Of a stretch of 64,000 bases of DNA, positions 21,525 through 30,219 are shown piece by piece; the stretch's first letter is position 1, and every line of letters begins with the position of its first letter. Where the stretch lies: NCBI RefSeq assembly GCF_000519205.1, contig NZ_KI912602.1, positions 1-64,000 on the forward strand, in the 5' to 3' direction. The position numbers and the translations under genes are program-made. The notes beneath the pieces were generated by a model. The model worked only from the letters and a program-made list of their open reading frames with translations, was not told where the DNA came from and ran no database searches. The DNA comes from Amycolatopsis taiwanensis DSM 45107. GTDB taxonomy: Bacteria; Actinomycetota; Actinomycetes; Mycobacteriales; Pseudonocardiaceae.

Positions 21525-22259
21525 GTGGCCAAGTGCACCAGCAAGGTCCCGATCAAGCAGGACGGCCGCATCAAACGCGACCCGGACGGCAAGGCGATCA
21601 CCCGGCCCTGCAAAGCCGAGGCGATCAGGGGCGGCAAGGTGTGCCGAATGCACGGCGGCAACGCCAAGCAAGTCAAGGCCAAGGCAGCTGTGCGGGCCGA
21701 AGTCATGGCGTGGGGTCTCGGCAACACCACCGTCGACCCGGCCGAAACCCTGCTCAAACTGCTGTCCCAGTCCGCCGCGCGCGCCGAGCACTACTCGCGG
21801 CTGCTCGCCGACGCCTACGACGCCGCTGAACGCCTCAAGACCGCGCACGACGCCCACCAACTGCTCACCACCGGCCGCGGCGACAGCGGCGACGAGGACA
21901 CCGAGCCCGCCGCGGTGCAGCAAGCCCGCGGCGACCTCGACCGGATCTTCACCACCGGCGGAGTCGCCGCCCTCGTCGGCAACACCTACTCGGCGAGCAA
22001 CAACGGCAGCGTCTACGCCACCGGCGAAGCCATCCGCGGACTCGCCCAACTCGAAGCCACCGAACGCGACCGGTGCGCACGGTTCGCCAAACTCGCCCTC
22101 GACGCCGGAATCGCCGAACGGCAAGTCCGGCTCGCCGAGCGCCAGGGCGCCCTCATCGAACAGGTGTTAACCAGCGTGTTCGCTGACCTCGGCCTCACCG
22201 ACCAGCAACTCAAGGAGGCACCAGCCGCGCTGCGGCGCGCACTCCACGCCGTCGCATAA
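21525..22259 (+). CDS. Terminase small subunit-like protein
   Basis: From GTG 21525 (RBS GGAGGT) the 244-aa protein starts with a Cys/His cluster (CKAEAIRGGKVCRMHGGNAK), which I associate with small terminase proteins of actinophages. A long helical body follows, ending with IEQVLTSVFADLGLTDQQLK. It would recognise packaging DNA and load the large subunit encoded 20 bp downstream. The DNA-binding part is inferred. Confidence 0.75.
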   Translation: MAKCTSKVPIKQDGRIKRDPDGKAITRPCKAEAIRGGKVCRMHGGNAKQVKAKAAVRAEVMAWGLGNTTVDPAETLLKLLSQSAARAEHYSRLLADAYDAAERLKTAHDAHQLLTTGRGDSGDEDTEPAAVQQARGDLDRIFTTGGVAALVGNTYSASNNGSVYATGEAIRGLAQLEATERDRCARFAKLALDAGIAERQVRLAERQGALIEQVLTSVFADLGLTDQQLKEAPAALRRALHAVA

Positions 22260-22279
22260 CCCCAGCGAGGTGATCGACG

Positions 22280-23770
22280 GTGACCATCGCCACCGGCGAC
22301 CTCGCCGCGTTCGAGAAGGCCATCGAACGCATCGCCAACCGCGCCTACGCCACCGACCCCGTCGCCTGGGTGACCGAGAAACTCGGCGAACACGTCTGGT
22401 CCAAGCAAGCCCAGATCATGCGCTCGGTGGCGGCCAACAAGCTCACCGCCGTCCAGTCCTGCCACGGCGTTGGAAAGACACACCTCGCGTCCAGACTGGT
22501 CCTCTGGTTTCTCGCCACACACCCCGTCCAGGACACGATGGTCGTCACGACCGCACCCACCTCGCACCAAGTACGCGCGGTGCTGTGGCGCTACATCCGC
22601 CAAGGCCACGAAGCCGGCGGCCTGCCTGGGTTCATCAGCCAAGCGCAGGTGCCGGAATGGAAGATCGACGGGCACCTCGTCGGCTACGGCCGGCGCCCCG
22701 CCGACCACCAGCAAAGCGCCTTCCAGGGGCAGCACGCCGAGCACATGCTGATCGTGCTCGACGAAGCCGGCGGCATCCCGAAATGGCTGTGGGACGCCGC
22801 CGACTCGCTGATGACCGGGCAGGACCAGCACCTGCTCGCGATCGGCAACCCCGACGACTCCGGTTCACACTTCTTCACGGTGTGCACGAAGGAGCCGGGC
22901 TGGACCCGGTTCCGGATCTCGGCGTTCGACGCGCCCGCGCTCACCGGGGAGCAGATCTCGCCGGAGATGGCGTCGAAGCTGGTGCAACGCGAGTGGGTCG
23001 AGGACAAGCAACTGCGGTGGGGCAAGACGAACCCCCTGTACCGCGCGAAGGTGTTGGGGGAGTTCGCCGACGCCGACGACTCACTGATCCCGCTGTCGTG
23101 GGTGACTGCGGCGAACCAGCGATGGCAGGAGTGGAACGAGGCGGGACGCCCGCCCCAACCCGGCCGCAAGATCGTCAGCACGGACGTGGCGCGCATGGGC
23201 GAGGACCAGACGTGCGTGGCGGTGCGGCGCGGTGACGTGGTCGAGTCGGTCACCCGCTACGCCAAGCAGGACACGGTCCAGACCTCGCTGATCGTGGACG
23301 CCCAGCTCGCGTCCGAACAGCAGTCGCTTGCGGTTGTCGACGACAACGGGCTCGGCGGCGGCGTCACCGACCAACTCCGGCACCGCGGCCGACGCGTGCA
23401 GGCCTTCAACGGCAGCCACGGCACGAAGATCCGCGACTCCAGCGGCGTGTGGAAGTTCCCGAACGTCAGGTCGGCGTCCTGGTGGAACCTGCGCGAACTG
23501 CTCGACCCCGCCGGCGGTTCAACCATCGCCCTGCCGCCCGACGACGAGCTGACGGCCGAACTCACCACCCCGAAGTGGAACACCCGAGCCGGCGGTGTCC
23601 TCGTGGTCGAGGAGAAAGACTCGGTCAAGCGGCGTCTGGGCCGGTCGACGGACTCTGCTGACGCGGTGGTCATGGCGTTCTGGCAGCTCAAGACCCCGGA
23701 ACCGGCCGAGCCCGGTGGCCGGCGGCGGTCGCGCGTGCACAAGCACCGCGGATCCGACACCTGGGAATAG
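22280..23770 (+). CDS. terL: Terminase large subunit
   Basis: The 496-aa packaging motor has an N-terminal ATPase with Walker A in SCHGVGKTHLASRL and Walker B in MLIVLDEAGG, followed by a coupling motif (LLAIGNPDDSGSHF). The C-terminal nuclease includes VSTDVARMGEDQTCVAVRR (first Asp), VVDDNGLGGGVTDQL and DSADAVVMAFWQ (last Asp pair). It docks at the portal and cuts concatemers. Start GTG 22280 follows GCGAGGTGATCGAC. Confidence 0.95.
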   Translation: MTIATGDLAAFEKAIERIANRAYATDPVAWVTEKLGEHVWSKQAQIMRSVAANKLTAVQSCHGVGKTHLASRLVLWFLATHPVQDTMVVTTAPTSHQVRAVLWRYIRQGHEAGGLPGFISQAQVPEWKIDGHLVGYGRRPADHQQSAFQGQHAEHMLIVLDEAGGIPKWLWDAADSLMTGQDQHLLAIGNPDDSGSHFFTVCTKEPGWTRFRISAFDAPALTGEQISPEMASKLVQREWVEDKQLRWGKTNPLYRAKVLGEFADADDSLIPLSWVTAANQRWQEWNEAGRPPQPGRKIVSTDVARMGEDQTCVAVRRGDVVESVTRYAKQDTVQTSLIVDAQLASEQQSLAVVDDNGLGGGVTDQLRHRGRRVQAFNGSHGTKIRDSSGVWKFPNVRSASWWNLRELLDPAGGSTIALPPDDELTAELTTPKWNTRAGGVLVVEEKDSVKRRLGRSTDSADAVVMAFWQLKTPEPAEPGGRRRSRVHKHRGSDTWE

Positions 23771-23948
23771 ACCCCCGTTCTCGTGCCGGGGCGTCAACCG
23801 TGCGGCCCCATCGTCTCGAGCAGGGGCGGAGACGACGCTCGGATGGCACGCAAGGACGAGCGCAGGCCGGATCGACGAGGGGCCATCCTGGCCGGCCGTT
23901 ACCGACCACGTCCTGCGCCCCGGCACGACCCACATCGAAGGAGTAACC

Positions 23949-24284
23949 ATGGCCGCTACCGCGATCACCCCGGCGACGATCAGCCGGTCCGGCACCGCCT
24001 ACCAGACCCTGGCGGCGTGCGACGCCACCAACGGCAACACCGTGCCCAACAGCGGCCAGGTGTTCCTCGAGCTGTCCAACACCGACACCGCCAGCCACAC
24101 GGTCACGGTGGCAATTCCCGGCGTGGTCGACGGCGTCGCGAGCCCCGGCAAGGTGATCAGCCTCAGCGCCAGCGCACACGGCCTCTACGGACCGTTCCCG
24201 CTCGCGATCTACGGCCCCAACCTCGCGTTCACCGCGGACTCCAACCTCGTGAAGGTCGCCGCCTACCAGCTGCCGTTGAGCTGA
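23949..24284 (+). CDS. Small structural protein, 111 aa
   Basis: ATG 23949 follows GAAGGAGTAACC. The protein is Ala/Thr/Asn-rich and beta-like (PNSGQVFLELSNTDTASHTV, then FTADSNLVKVAAYQL), resembling small actinophage head or decoration proteins. Its position between terminase and portal supports a head role. The 178-bp gap before it contains only a weak CCCCG/CGGGG stem. Confidence 0.6.
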   Translation: MAATAITPATISRSGTAYQTLAACDATNGNTVPNSGQVFLELSNTDTASHTVTVAIPGVVDGVASPGKVISLSASAHGLYGPFPLAIYGPNLAFTADSNLVKVAAYQLPLS

Positions 24285-24313
24285 GCCCACCACACAACCA
24301 GGAGCGGAGAGAC

Positions 24314-24574
24314 ATGAGCGAGCAGCAGCCGAGCGTCGGCAGGATCGTGCACTACGTCAGCTACGGCACGCCCGGCGGCGAGTACAAGTCCGAGTGCCGC
24401 GCCGCGATCGTCACCGAGGTCACCGAGCACCCAGACGCTGACGGCACAGTCGGACTGTGCGTGCTCAACCCCACCGGCCAGTTCTTCAACCGCAACGTGG
24501 CGCACGCCCAGGACAAAGCCGCAGGCGCCTCCGATCACCCTGGCGGTACCTGGCACTGGCCGGAGCGCGTGTAA
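24314..24574 (+). CDS. Hypothetical phage protein, 86 aa
   Basis: The N-terminal half GRIVHYVSYGTPGGEYKSEC, then AAIVTEV forms a beta-rich small domain often found in actinophage head regions. The C-terminal part ends GGTWHWPERV. I know no function for this widespread protein type. RBS GGAGCGGAGAG upstream. Confidence 0.6.
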   Translation: MSEQQPSVGRIVHYVSYGTPGGEYKSECRAAIVTEVTEHPDADGTVGLCVLNPTGQFFNRNVAHAQDKAAGASDHPGGTWHWPERV

Positions 24575-24579
24575 GGCCG

Positions 24580-24762
24580 GTGAGGATCACCGTCCGGCTG
24601 TTCGGTCGCGAACTCGTGGCAGTCGAATGGAGCGACCAGCCCGAGCCGTGCCGTATCGAGGCCGGATCAGGCGGACAGTTCGAGATCCCGTACGGGTTCA
24701 TGACCGAGGAAATGACGAAGGGCGGTGACCGGTGGCCAGCGAGAGCGAGGCGCGCCAGCTGA
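24580..24762 (+). CDS. Small hypothetical protein upstream of portal, 60 aa
   Basis: GTG 24580 is preceded by TAAGGCC. The sequence RITVRLFGRELVAVEWSDQP, then FEIPYGFMTEE is compact and coding-like. Its last 31 bases overlap the portal gene start. Confidence 0.5.
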   Translation: MRITVRLFGRELVAVEWSDQPEPCRIEAGSGGQFEIPYGFMTEEMTKGGDRWPARARRAS

Positions 24763-26195
24763 ACCAGCGGGAAAAACGAGCCCTCGCCGGGACCGCCCAG
24801 TCCAGCCCGTTCGACATCTACGACCGGCTCTTCCCTGACTACAGGGGCGGGGATGTTTTTACCTATAGCTGGGAGAACCGGCGGCTGAAGGAGATGCTCG
24901 GCCGGTCGGGCAAAGCCCGCAGCGTCGAGCAGGTGCTGACGCTGCCGCTGCGTTCCGCCGGCGCGAAGCTATCCGGCACCGGCCCGGCCGCCGAGCTCGT
25001 GCGGCGCAACCTCATGCCGAAGCTGCCGCTGCTCATCGGGCAGATGACCGGGGCCGTGACCTACAAGAAAGCGTTCTTCGAACTGGTATGGAAGCTCGAC
25101 GGCGGCCAGGTGGTGCTCGATGAGGTCGCGTGGCGGCCACCAGCGTCGTGTGAGGCCGGGTTCGACCCGAAAACCGGGCGCCCAGCCGGGTTCCGGCAGA
25201 TGATCGCCCACCCCGGCGGCGTGACCTTGTCCGCCGAAGGGCAGGACACCATCCCCGGCTACGTGCGCATCCCCGCCAGCCGGGCGTTCATCTACACCCA
25301 CGGCATGCACCGCGAACCGGTGCTCGGCGTGTCCGACCTGGATGTCGCGTTCTGGTGCTGGGAAACCAGCCAGAAGCTGCTGTTCCTGTGGTTCCAGTAC
25401 CTGGAGAAACAGAGCCTGCCGAACACCATCGTCTACGGCAACGACCCCGATGAGGCCGACGAGAACGCCCAGACTGTGGCCGACATGAAAGCCGGCGGCG
25501 CGATCGGGATGCAGCGGCCCCCGGACCCGACCGCGAAGGTGTTCGACATCCTCGAGGCGTCCGGGCAGGGCGCGGATCAGTTCGTTCAGGCCGTGAAGTA
25601 CCTGGACACGATGATGGTCGCCTCCGTGCTGGCCGGGTTCACTGAGCTGGCCGACAGCGGCACGGCGTCCCGTGTCGGCTCCTACGCCCTGTCCGCGGAC
25701 CAGTCGGAGTTCTTCCTCGCCTCGCGGCAGGCTGTGGCCGATGAGATGGCGCACGCGGTCAACGAGTACCTGATTCGGCCGCTGGTGGCCTACAACTTCG
25801 GCACCGACGTCGAGTTGCCGACGGTCAGCATCGGGCCGTTGTCAAACAGGGACACCGATCGGGCGTTGGACATGCTGAAGGCGATCGTCACCGCTCCGCA
25901 GCTCAACGTGCCCGGCTCGTTCGTGGACGAGCTGGTCAAGTCCACTGCCGCCTACCTCGGGTTGGACGAGCAGACTGTGCATGACGAGATCACCGCGTTC
26001 GCGAAAGAACGTGCCACCGCCCCACCATCGGGAGTGCCGCCGGAGGTCGGCAAGATCGGCACCGCGGTACGCGCCGCCACCCACATGGTGCAGTCCGATC
26101 ACCCGGGGGTTCCGGCCAACTCCGCACCCACACCGCAACCACCGGCGCCGCGGCCGGTGACCGTGCCGACAGTGACGAACCCGGCGCCACGGTAA
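24732..26195 (+). CDS. Phage portal protein (Mu gp29/DUF935-like)
   Basis: The 487-aa protein forms the dodecameric head vertex through which DNA passes. Features are typical of DUF935/gp29-type portals: NRRLKEMLGRSGKARSVEQV, SRAFIYTHGMHREPVLGVSD, FWCWETSQKLLFLWFQYLEK, then GSYALSADQSEFFLASRQAV and VNEYLIRPLVAYNFG. The tail is Pro-rich. It precedes a Mu F-like head protein, as in Mu-type head modules. Confidence 0.85.
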   Translation: MASESEARQLNQREKRALAGTAQSSPFDIYDRLFPDYRGGDVFTYSWENRRLKEMLGRSGKARSVEQVLTLPLRSAGAKLSGTGPAAELVRRNLMPKLPLLIGQMTGAVTYKKAFFELVWKLDGGQVVLDEVAWRPPASCEAGFDPKTGRPAGFRQMIAHPGGVTLSAEGQDTIPGYVRIPASRAFIYTHGMHREPVLGVSDLDVAFWCWETSQKLLFLWFQYLEKQSLPNTIVYGNDPDEADENAQTVADMKAGGAIGMQRPPDPTAKVFDILEASGQGADQFVQAVKYLDTMMVASVLAGFTELADSGTASRVGSYALSADQSEFFLASRQAVADEMAHAVNEYLIRPLVAYNFGTDVELPTVSIGPLSNRDTDRALDMLKAIVTAPQLNVPGSFVDELVKSTAAYLGLDEQTVHDEITAFAKERATAPPSGVPPEVGKIGTAVRAATHMVQSDHPGVPANSAPTPQPPAPRPVTVPTVTNPAPR

Positions 26196-26201
26196 GAGGG
26201 G

Positions 26202-26936
26202 GTGGCGGTGACCGCACCCGTGCCAGAACAGCCGCCCCAGCAGCCGCAGCAGTCCAACGCCGCCGAGGACGCCGCGATCGTCGCCGCGATCGCCGTGCTG
26301 CTCGCCATGGTCCCGGCTCCGCCGATCGGACGGCTGATCACCCTGCTCACCCAGCACCGGGTGTCCCGGCCCGCAGCACGCGCAGCGGTCGCGCTGGTGA
26401 CCTCGACCGGCCGGGACGCGGTGCTGCCGCTCGGCCCGGCCGCGCAGGGCATGCAGCGCACGAACCTGTTGCGGCGGGCTCAGTACCTGCTGGCCGCCGC
26501 GAAACGGCTTACGCGGACGCTCGGCACCAACCCGTCGCGTGAAGCGCTTACAGAGGCGCTGAGACGGGAACGGCAGTACTGGCGGCAGCACCTGCACGCC
26601 AGCGACCGACGCACCCAAGCCGCCGCGCTGGTCGACTCCACAGCCGACACCGCCAGCGGGCAGGTCATCGACCCGCGCGAACCCAGCCAGCCCCGCCGGG
26701 TGCTCGGCTGGCGCGCGGTCATGGACGACCGCACCACCGCCGACTGCCGCGCCGCCCACGGCCGCAACTTCTACGCCGACCAGGAACCACGCATCGGGTG
26801 GCCGGGAACCGTGCACGTCCGCTGCCGATGCCGTCCAGTCGCCCCGTGGCCGACCCGTCGGCTCGTCGACGGTGGTCTGCTCCCCCACTTGCCCGGCCGT
26901 ACCCGTGAGGTCGCCGCATCCAACCCGAGGAGGTGA
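26202..26936 (+). CDS. Mu F-like minor head protein
   Basis: This 244-aa protein has an Ala-rich hydrophobic N-terminus (AAIVAAIAVLLAMVPAPPIG), a helical middle and the SPP1 gp7/Mu F C-terminal signature: MDDRTTADCRAAHGRNFYAD, then PGTVHVRCRCRPVAPW. These proteins sit at the portal/head interface and aid head assembly or DNA ejection. A second GTG at 26208 is also a possible start. Its stop overlaps the start region of the next gene. Confidence 0.8.
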   Translation: MAVTAPVPEQPPQQPQQSNAAEDAAIVAAIAVLLAMVPAPPIGRLITLLTQHRVSRPAARAAVALVTSTGRDAVLPLGPAAQGMQRTNLLRRAQYLLAAAKRLTRTLGTNPSREALTEALRRERQYWRQHLHASDRRTQAAALVDSTADTASGQVIDPREPSQPRRVLGWRAVMDDRTTADCRAAHGRNFYADQEPRIGWPGTVHVRCRCRPVAPWPTRRLVDGGLLPHLPGRTREVAASNPRR

Positions 26937-26938
26937 GC

Positions 26939-29900
26939 GTGGCTGGCCACACCGGCGGCATGATCGCCCTCGTCCCCACCACGACCGACGCGAAGAAACT
27001 CGCCGTGCCCGGCGGCGACCCGCAGCACGAGATGCACCTGACGCTCGCCTACCTCGGTGACAACGTGAAGAACCTGCCCGACCAGCAGGTGTCCGCGCTC
27101 AAGCGCGGCACGGCCGCCATCGCCCGCGGCATCGGCGCACCGATCGAGGGCCAGGTGTTCGGGCACGCCGTGTTCAACCCGAACTCGACCGAGTTCGACC
27201 CGGCGCACGTGTACATGGTCAACGGGCCTGTGGCCGGGCCACGGCAGGCAGCGGACAAGGTCGCGCGGCGGGCCCTCGGCGAGGACTACCCCACCCAGCA
27301 CCCGAACTTCGTGCCGCACATCACCGCCGGCTACAACCTGCCGCCCGGGAAGCTCAAGCACACCGGCCCGGTCACGTTCGACCGGGTGCGCCTCACTCTC
27401 GGCGACCACGTGCATGACTACCCGATCGGGGAGGCTGTCACCTTGTCCAACACCCTGGAACTGTCCGTCGAGACCCCGGCGCTGGCGAGCGTGCACCACA
27501 AGCTCGGCAAGCCTGGCGGGCCCGGCCTGTTCCACGACAAGAACCTGCAGCTCCCGGCCTATATCCAGAACATCGCGCACGCCCTGATCCGGCAGGGACA
27601 CGACAAGTCCCGCGCGATTCAACTGGCGATCGCCGCGGTTGAGCGCTGGGCGCGTGGCGGCGACAACGTGCACCCCGAGGTCCGGGCCGCCGCCGCGAAG
27701 GCGGTCGCCGAATGGGAAGCCGCCCGCGCACGTGCGAAGGCGAAGCCGAACGAGCACGCCCACGCGAACATCAGCCGTGCGGTCGAGTTGTCGCAGCCGC
27801 GCCGACCCGCCGGGACCAGCGACGGAGGCCAGTGGTTCGCTGACGACCCTGCCACGCCACGCCAGGACGAGATCCCGAAGGTCACCACGACGGCCGTGGA
27901 CCGGCTACGCGATGCCGGCGACCTCGACGACCTGGCCACCGGTCTGGACCTCAGCAACCCGGCGACCATCGACCTCGCGGTGGTCATGCACCAGTGGAAG
28001 CACGGATGGATTCCGCTCACGCCTCGCGCCGCGGCGGTCAAGGCGAAGATGCTGCGCGGCAGCACCCGCGGCAAGGACCCACACCTGCCGAAGTCCCTGC
28101 ACGGACGGGCGCACGAGGTGCACCAGCGTGCTGGCAAGAGCGTCACCCACGGCTCCTACGGCAAATCTGCGGTGCCTGCCGATCATCAGTCGCGTAAGCC
28201 GGTGGGCCAACGGCTGACGGACGGGGTCGCTGCGCGCCGTGTCAACCCGGCGAACCTGACTGAGGAGCAGCTCCGCACGGTTGATTCCGAGTTCACACGC
28301 CGCGCCACTCGGTTGGGCAAGCCGGGGGCGGTAGGCACTACACATCGGGCGGTCAAGGCTGAACTGGGTCGCCGCGCGGCGGAGAAACGAGCGCGTGAAG
28401 CCCGCTCGGCGCGGGCCACGAAAGCAGCCGAGACCAGGAAGCGTCGCGCCGAGCAAGGGCTGGGCCCGAAGCGGCCGAAAGGGCTGGACAATGCGCCTCC
28501 GGGCGGCTGGACCGAGCAGGACCGGGTGGCCGGTGGAACGCAGCGGCTGGCCACGCCGAAGCCGAAACCTGCGGCGCCGCAGGCGCCCCGCGCGACCGTG
28601 GAGGATGCGCGCCGGGCCACGGCGGAGAAGAACGCGGCCCGCTGGGACAGGCGCGACGCCGAGAAAGCGGCGCTCACGCCCGAGGAGCGCAAGGTCTACG
28701 ACGCGGCCAACCGGCGCCCATCGACCGCCCAAGAGCGGAACGTGTTCGGCACCGGCCCGACCACGAAGCGCACGATCAACCTGGACGAAGCCCACAAGCT
28801 CGGTATGCGGGCTGTCCGCGAGCACCGTGCGCGGCAGGCGCGTAAGCCGCTGGCCCCCAACGTTCAGCGTGCAGCGTCAGGCAACACGTCCACGACGCAC
28901 AGCGGTTTGCTGGTGGAGAACACCGGCACGCCGCACCGAAACCTGGTGAAGCGCGACGGAAAGCTGCTCGGTGTCGTCGAAGGGCGCACCAACACCCGCC
29001 GCGGCGACATGGCAACACCCGCAGGCGAGACACCGGACTTCTACCGCTCAGCGACAGCGGGCCGGCACACCCCGAAGGTCGGCGGCAGCGAGGTACGAGC
29101 CGCCACAGCCACCCATTCGTCCCTTGACGAGGCATTGGCCCACGTCGACAAGCAGGCCGCGGGGTCGGCGAAACGCAACGCACAGGACCTGCAGGGCGGT
29201 CTGTTCGCCCCGCCGAAGCCGACGCGTCGCGCGAGCAAACTCCACGAGGTCAAGGAAGGCGAAGCCGGCGGCCCGATCGCCTTCGAGGGCGGCAAACGTA
29301 CCGGCACCGTGTGGTCAGACGCGCCCGGCGGCGGCAAATGGGTCATCCCCGACGAGCGCCAACCGGGCGAGGCGCACGCGATCTACGTCGACCAGCGGGG
29401 CAACGTCCACGCGAATCTGTCGTCGCGCGAGTACCAGCAGAACTGGCTCGGACGGCGGCAGGGTGAGCTGGACAAGCTGTACAAGTCGCCGAACCAGAAG
29501 GCCGTGGAGAAGGTACGCGACCAGAAACTGAGCAGCGTCGCCTCCCAGCTCAAAAAGGGCGACACTTCTGGCTTAAAGGGTCTGTCCGACGACGAGCTGA
29601 CGAGCCTGGACATCCTCCACGGCACAGGCGGCTACGGCGCCTCTGTCCGCTCCTACGTAACAAGGGAGAAGACGCGCCGTATCGACGCGAAAATCGAGGC
29701 CGACATCCGGTCGCTCACACCCGCGCAGCAGGACCGCTACTTCGAGGTCACCTCCTCCCGGAAGGGTATAGACCGGGAAGCCGCTCACCGGCTGGCGATG
29801 CGGGAAGCCGGGGACCGTTCCATCGGGAACCTGACACCGCAGGAACAGCGCGCCTACAAGGCCGCCTACGAGCGGCTCATCCGGGCCGGAAAGCCGACCT

Positions 29901-30214
29901 GGCAGGCTCACAAGATGGCGCTGCAGGAAGCCAAGCTGAGCAACACCGCTGCTGGTGACGTGCTGAATCTGTCCCATGTGCCTCCGCGGCTGCGTGCGAA
30001 GGCCCGGCGGCGGGCTGCCGCCCAGGGTGAGGCGCTGCCGGACGGGTCGTGGCCGATCCGCAACCGCGGCGAACTCGGCGACGCGCTCCGCAACTGGGGC
30101 CACGCCGTCAAAGCCGGCAACACCAGCCAGGTCAAGGCGCACATGCGCAAGCGCGCCAAGACGCTCGGCGCATCCCAGACCGTGCTCGACCGCATCCAAC
30201 AGCTCAAGGGGTGA
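26939..30214 (+). CDS. Giant head protein with N-terminal 2H-phosphoesterase domain
   Basis: I start at GTG 26939, 5 bases after GAGGAGG; GTG 26933 is possible. The first ~150 aa form a 2H phosphoesterase (2'-5' RNA ligase/LigT-like fold) with both HxT motifs, MHLTLAYLGD and VPHITAGYNL. A short module common in actinophage head proteins follows (LPAYIQNIAHALIRQGHDKS, RAIQLAIAAVERWARGG). The remaining ~850 aa are charged, Arg/Lys/Ala-rich and low complexity. Its place between minor head protein and protease suggests a virion protein, perhaps ejected. Acb1, a phage anti-CBASS enzyme, has the same fold; whether this domain cleaves cyclic nucleotides is unknown. Confidence 0.75.
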   Translation: MAGHTGGMIALVPTTTDAKKLAVPGGDPQHEMHLTLAYLGDNVKNLPDQQVSALKRGTAAIARGIGAPIEGQVFGHAVFNPNSTEFDPAHVYMVNGPVAGPRQAADKVARRALGEDYPTQHPNFVPHITAGYNLPPGKLKHTGPVTFDRVRLTLGDHVHDYPIGEAVTLSNTLELSVETPALASVHHKLGKPGGPGLFHDKNLQLPAYIQNIAHALIRQGHDKSRAIQLAIAAVERWARGGDNVHPEVRAAAAKAVAEWEAARARAKAKPNEHAHANISRAVELSQPRRPAGTSDGGQWFADDPATPRQDEIPKVTTTAVDRLRDAGDLDDLATGLDLSNPATIDLAVVMHQWKHGWIPLTPRAAAVKAKMLRGSTRGKDPHLPKSLHGRAHEVHQRAGKSVTHGSYGKSAVPADHQSRKPVGQRLTDGVAARRVNPANLTEEQLRTVDSEFTRRATRLGKPGAVGTTHRAVKAELGRRAAEKRAREARSARATKAAETRKRRAEQGLGPKRPKGLDNAPPGGWTEQDRVAGGTQRLATPKPKPAAPQAPRATVEDARRATAEKNAARWDRRDAEKAALTPEERKVYDAANRRPSTAQERNVFGTGPTTKRTINLDEAHKLGMRAVREHRARQARKPLAPNVQRAASGNTSTTHSGLLVENTGTPHRNLVKRDGKLLGVVEGRTNTRRGDMATPAGETPDFYRSATAGRHTPKVGGSEVRAATATHSSLDEALAHVDKQAAGSAKRNAQDLQGGLFAPPKPTRRASKLHEVKEGEAGGPIAFEGGKRTGTVWSDAPGGGKWVIPDERQPGEAHAIYVDQRGNVHANLSSREYQQNWLGRRQGELDKLYKSPNQKAVEKVRDQKLSSVASQLKKGDTSGLKGLSDDELTSLDILHGTGGYGASVRSYVTREKTRRIDAKIEADIRSLTPAQQDRYFEVTSSRKGIDREAAHRLAMREAGDRSIGNLTPQEQRAYKAAYERLIRAGKPTWQAHKMALQEAKLSNTAAGDVLNLSHVPPRLRAKARRRAAAQGEALPDGSWPIRNRGELGDALRNWGHAVKAGNTSQVKAHMRKRAKTLGASQTVLDRIQQLKG

Positions 30215-30219
30215 CCACC

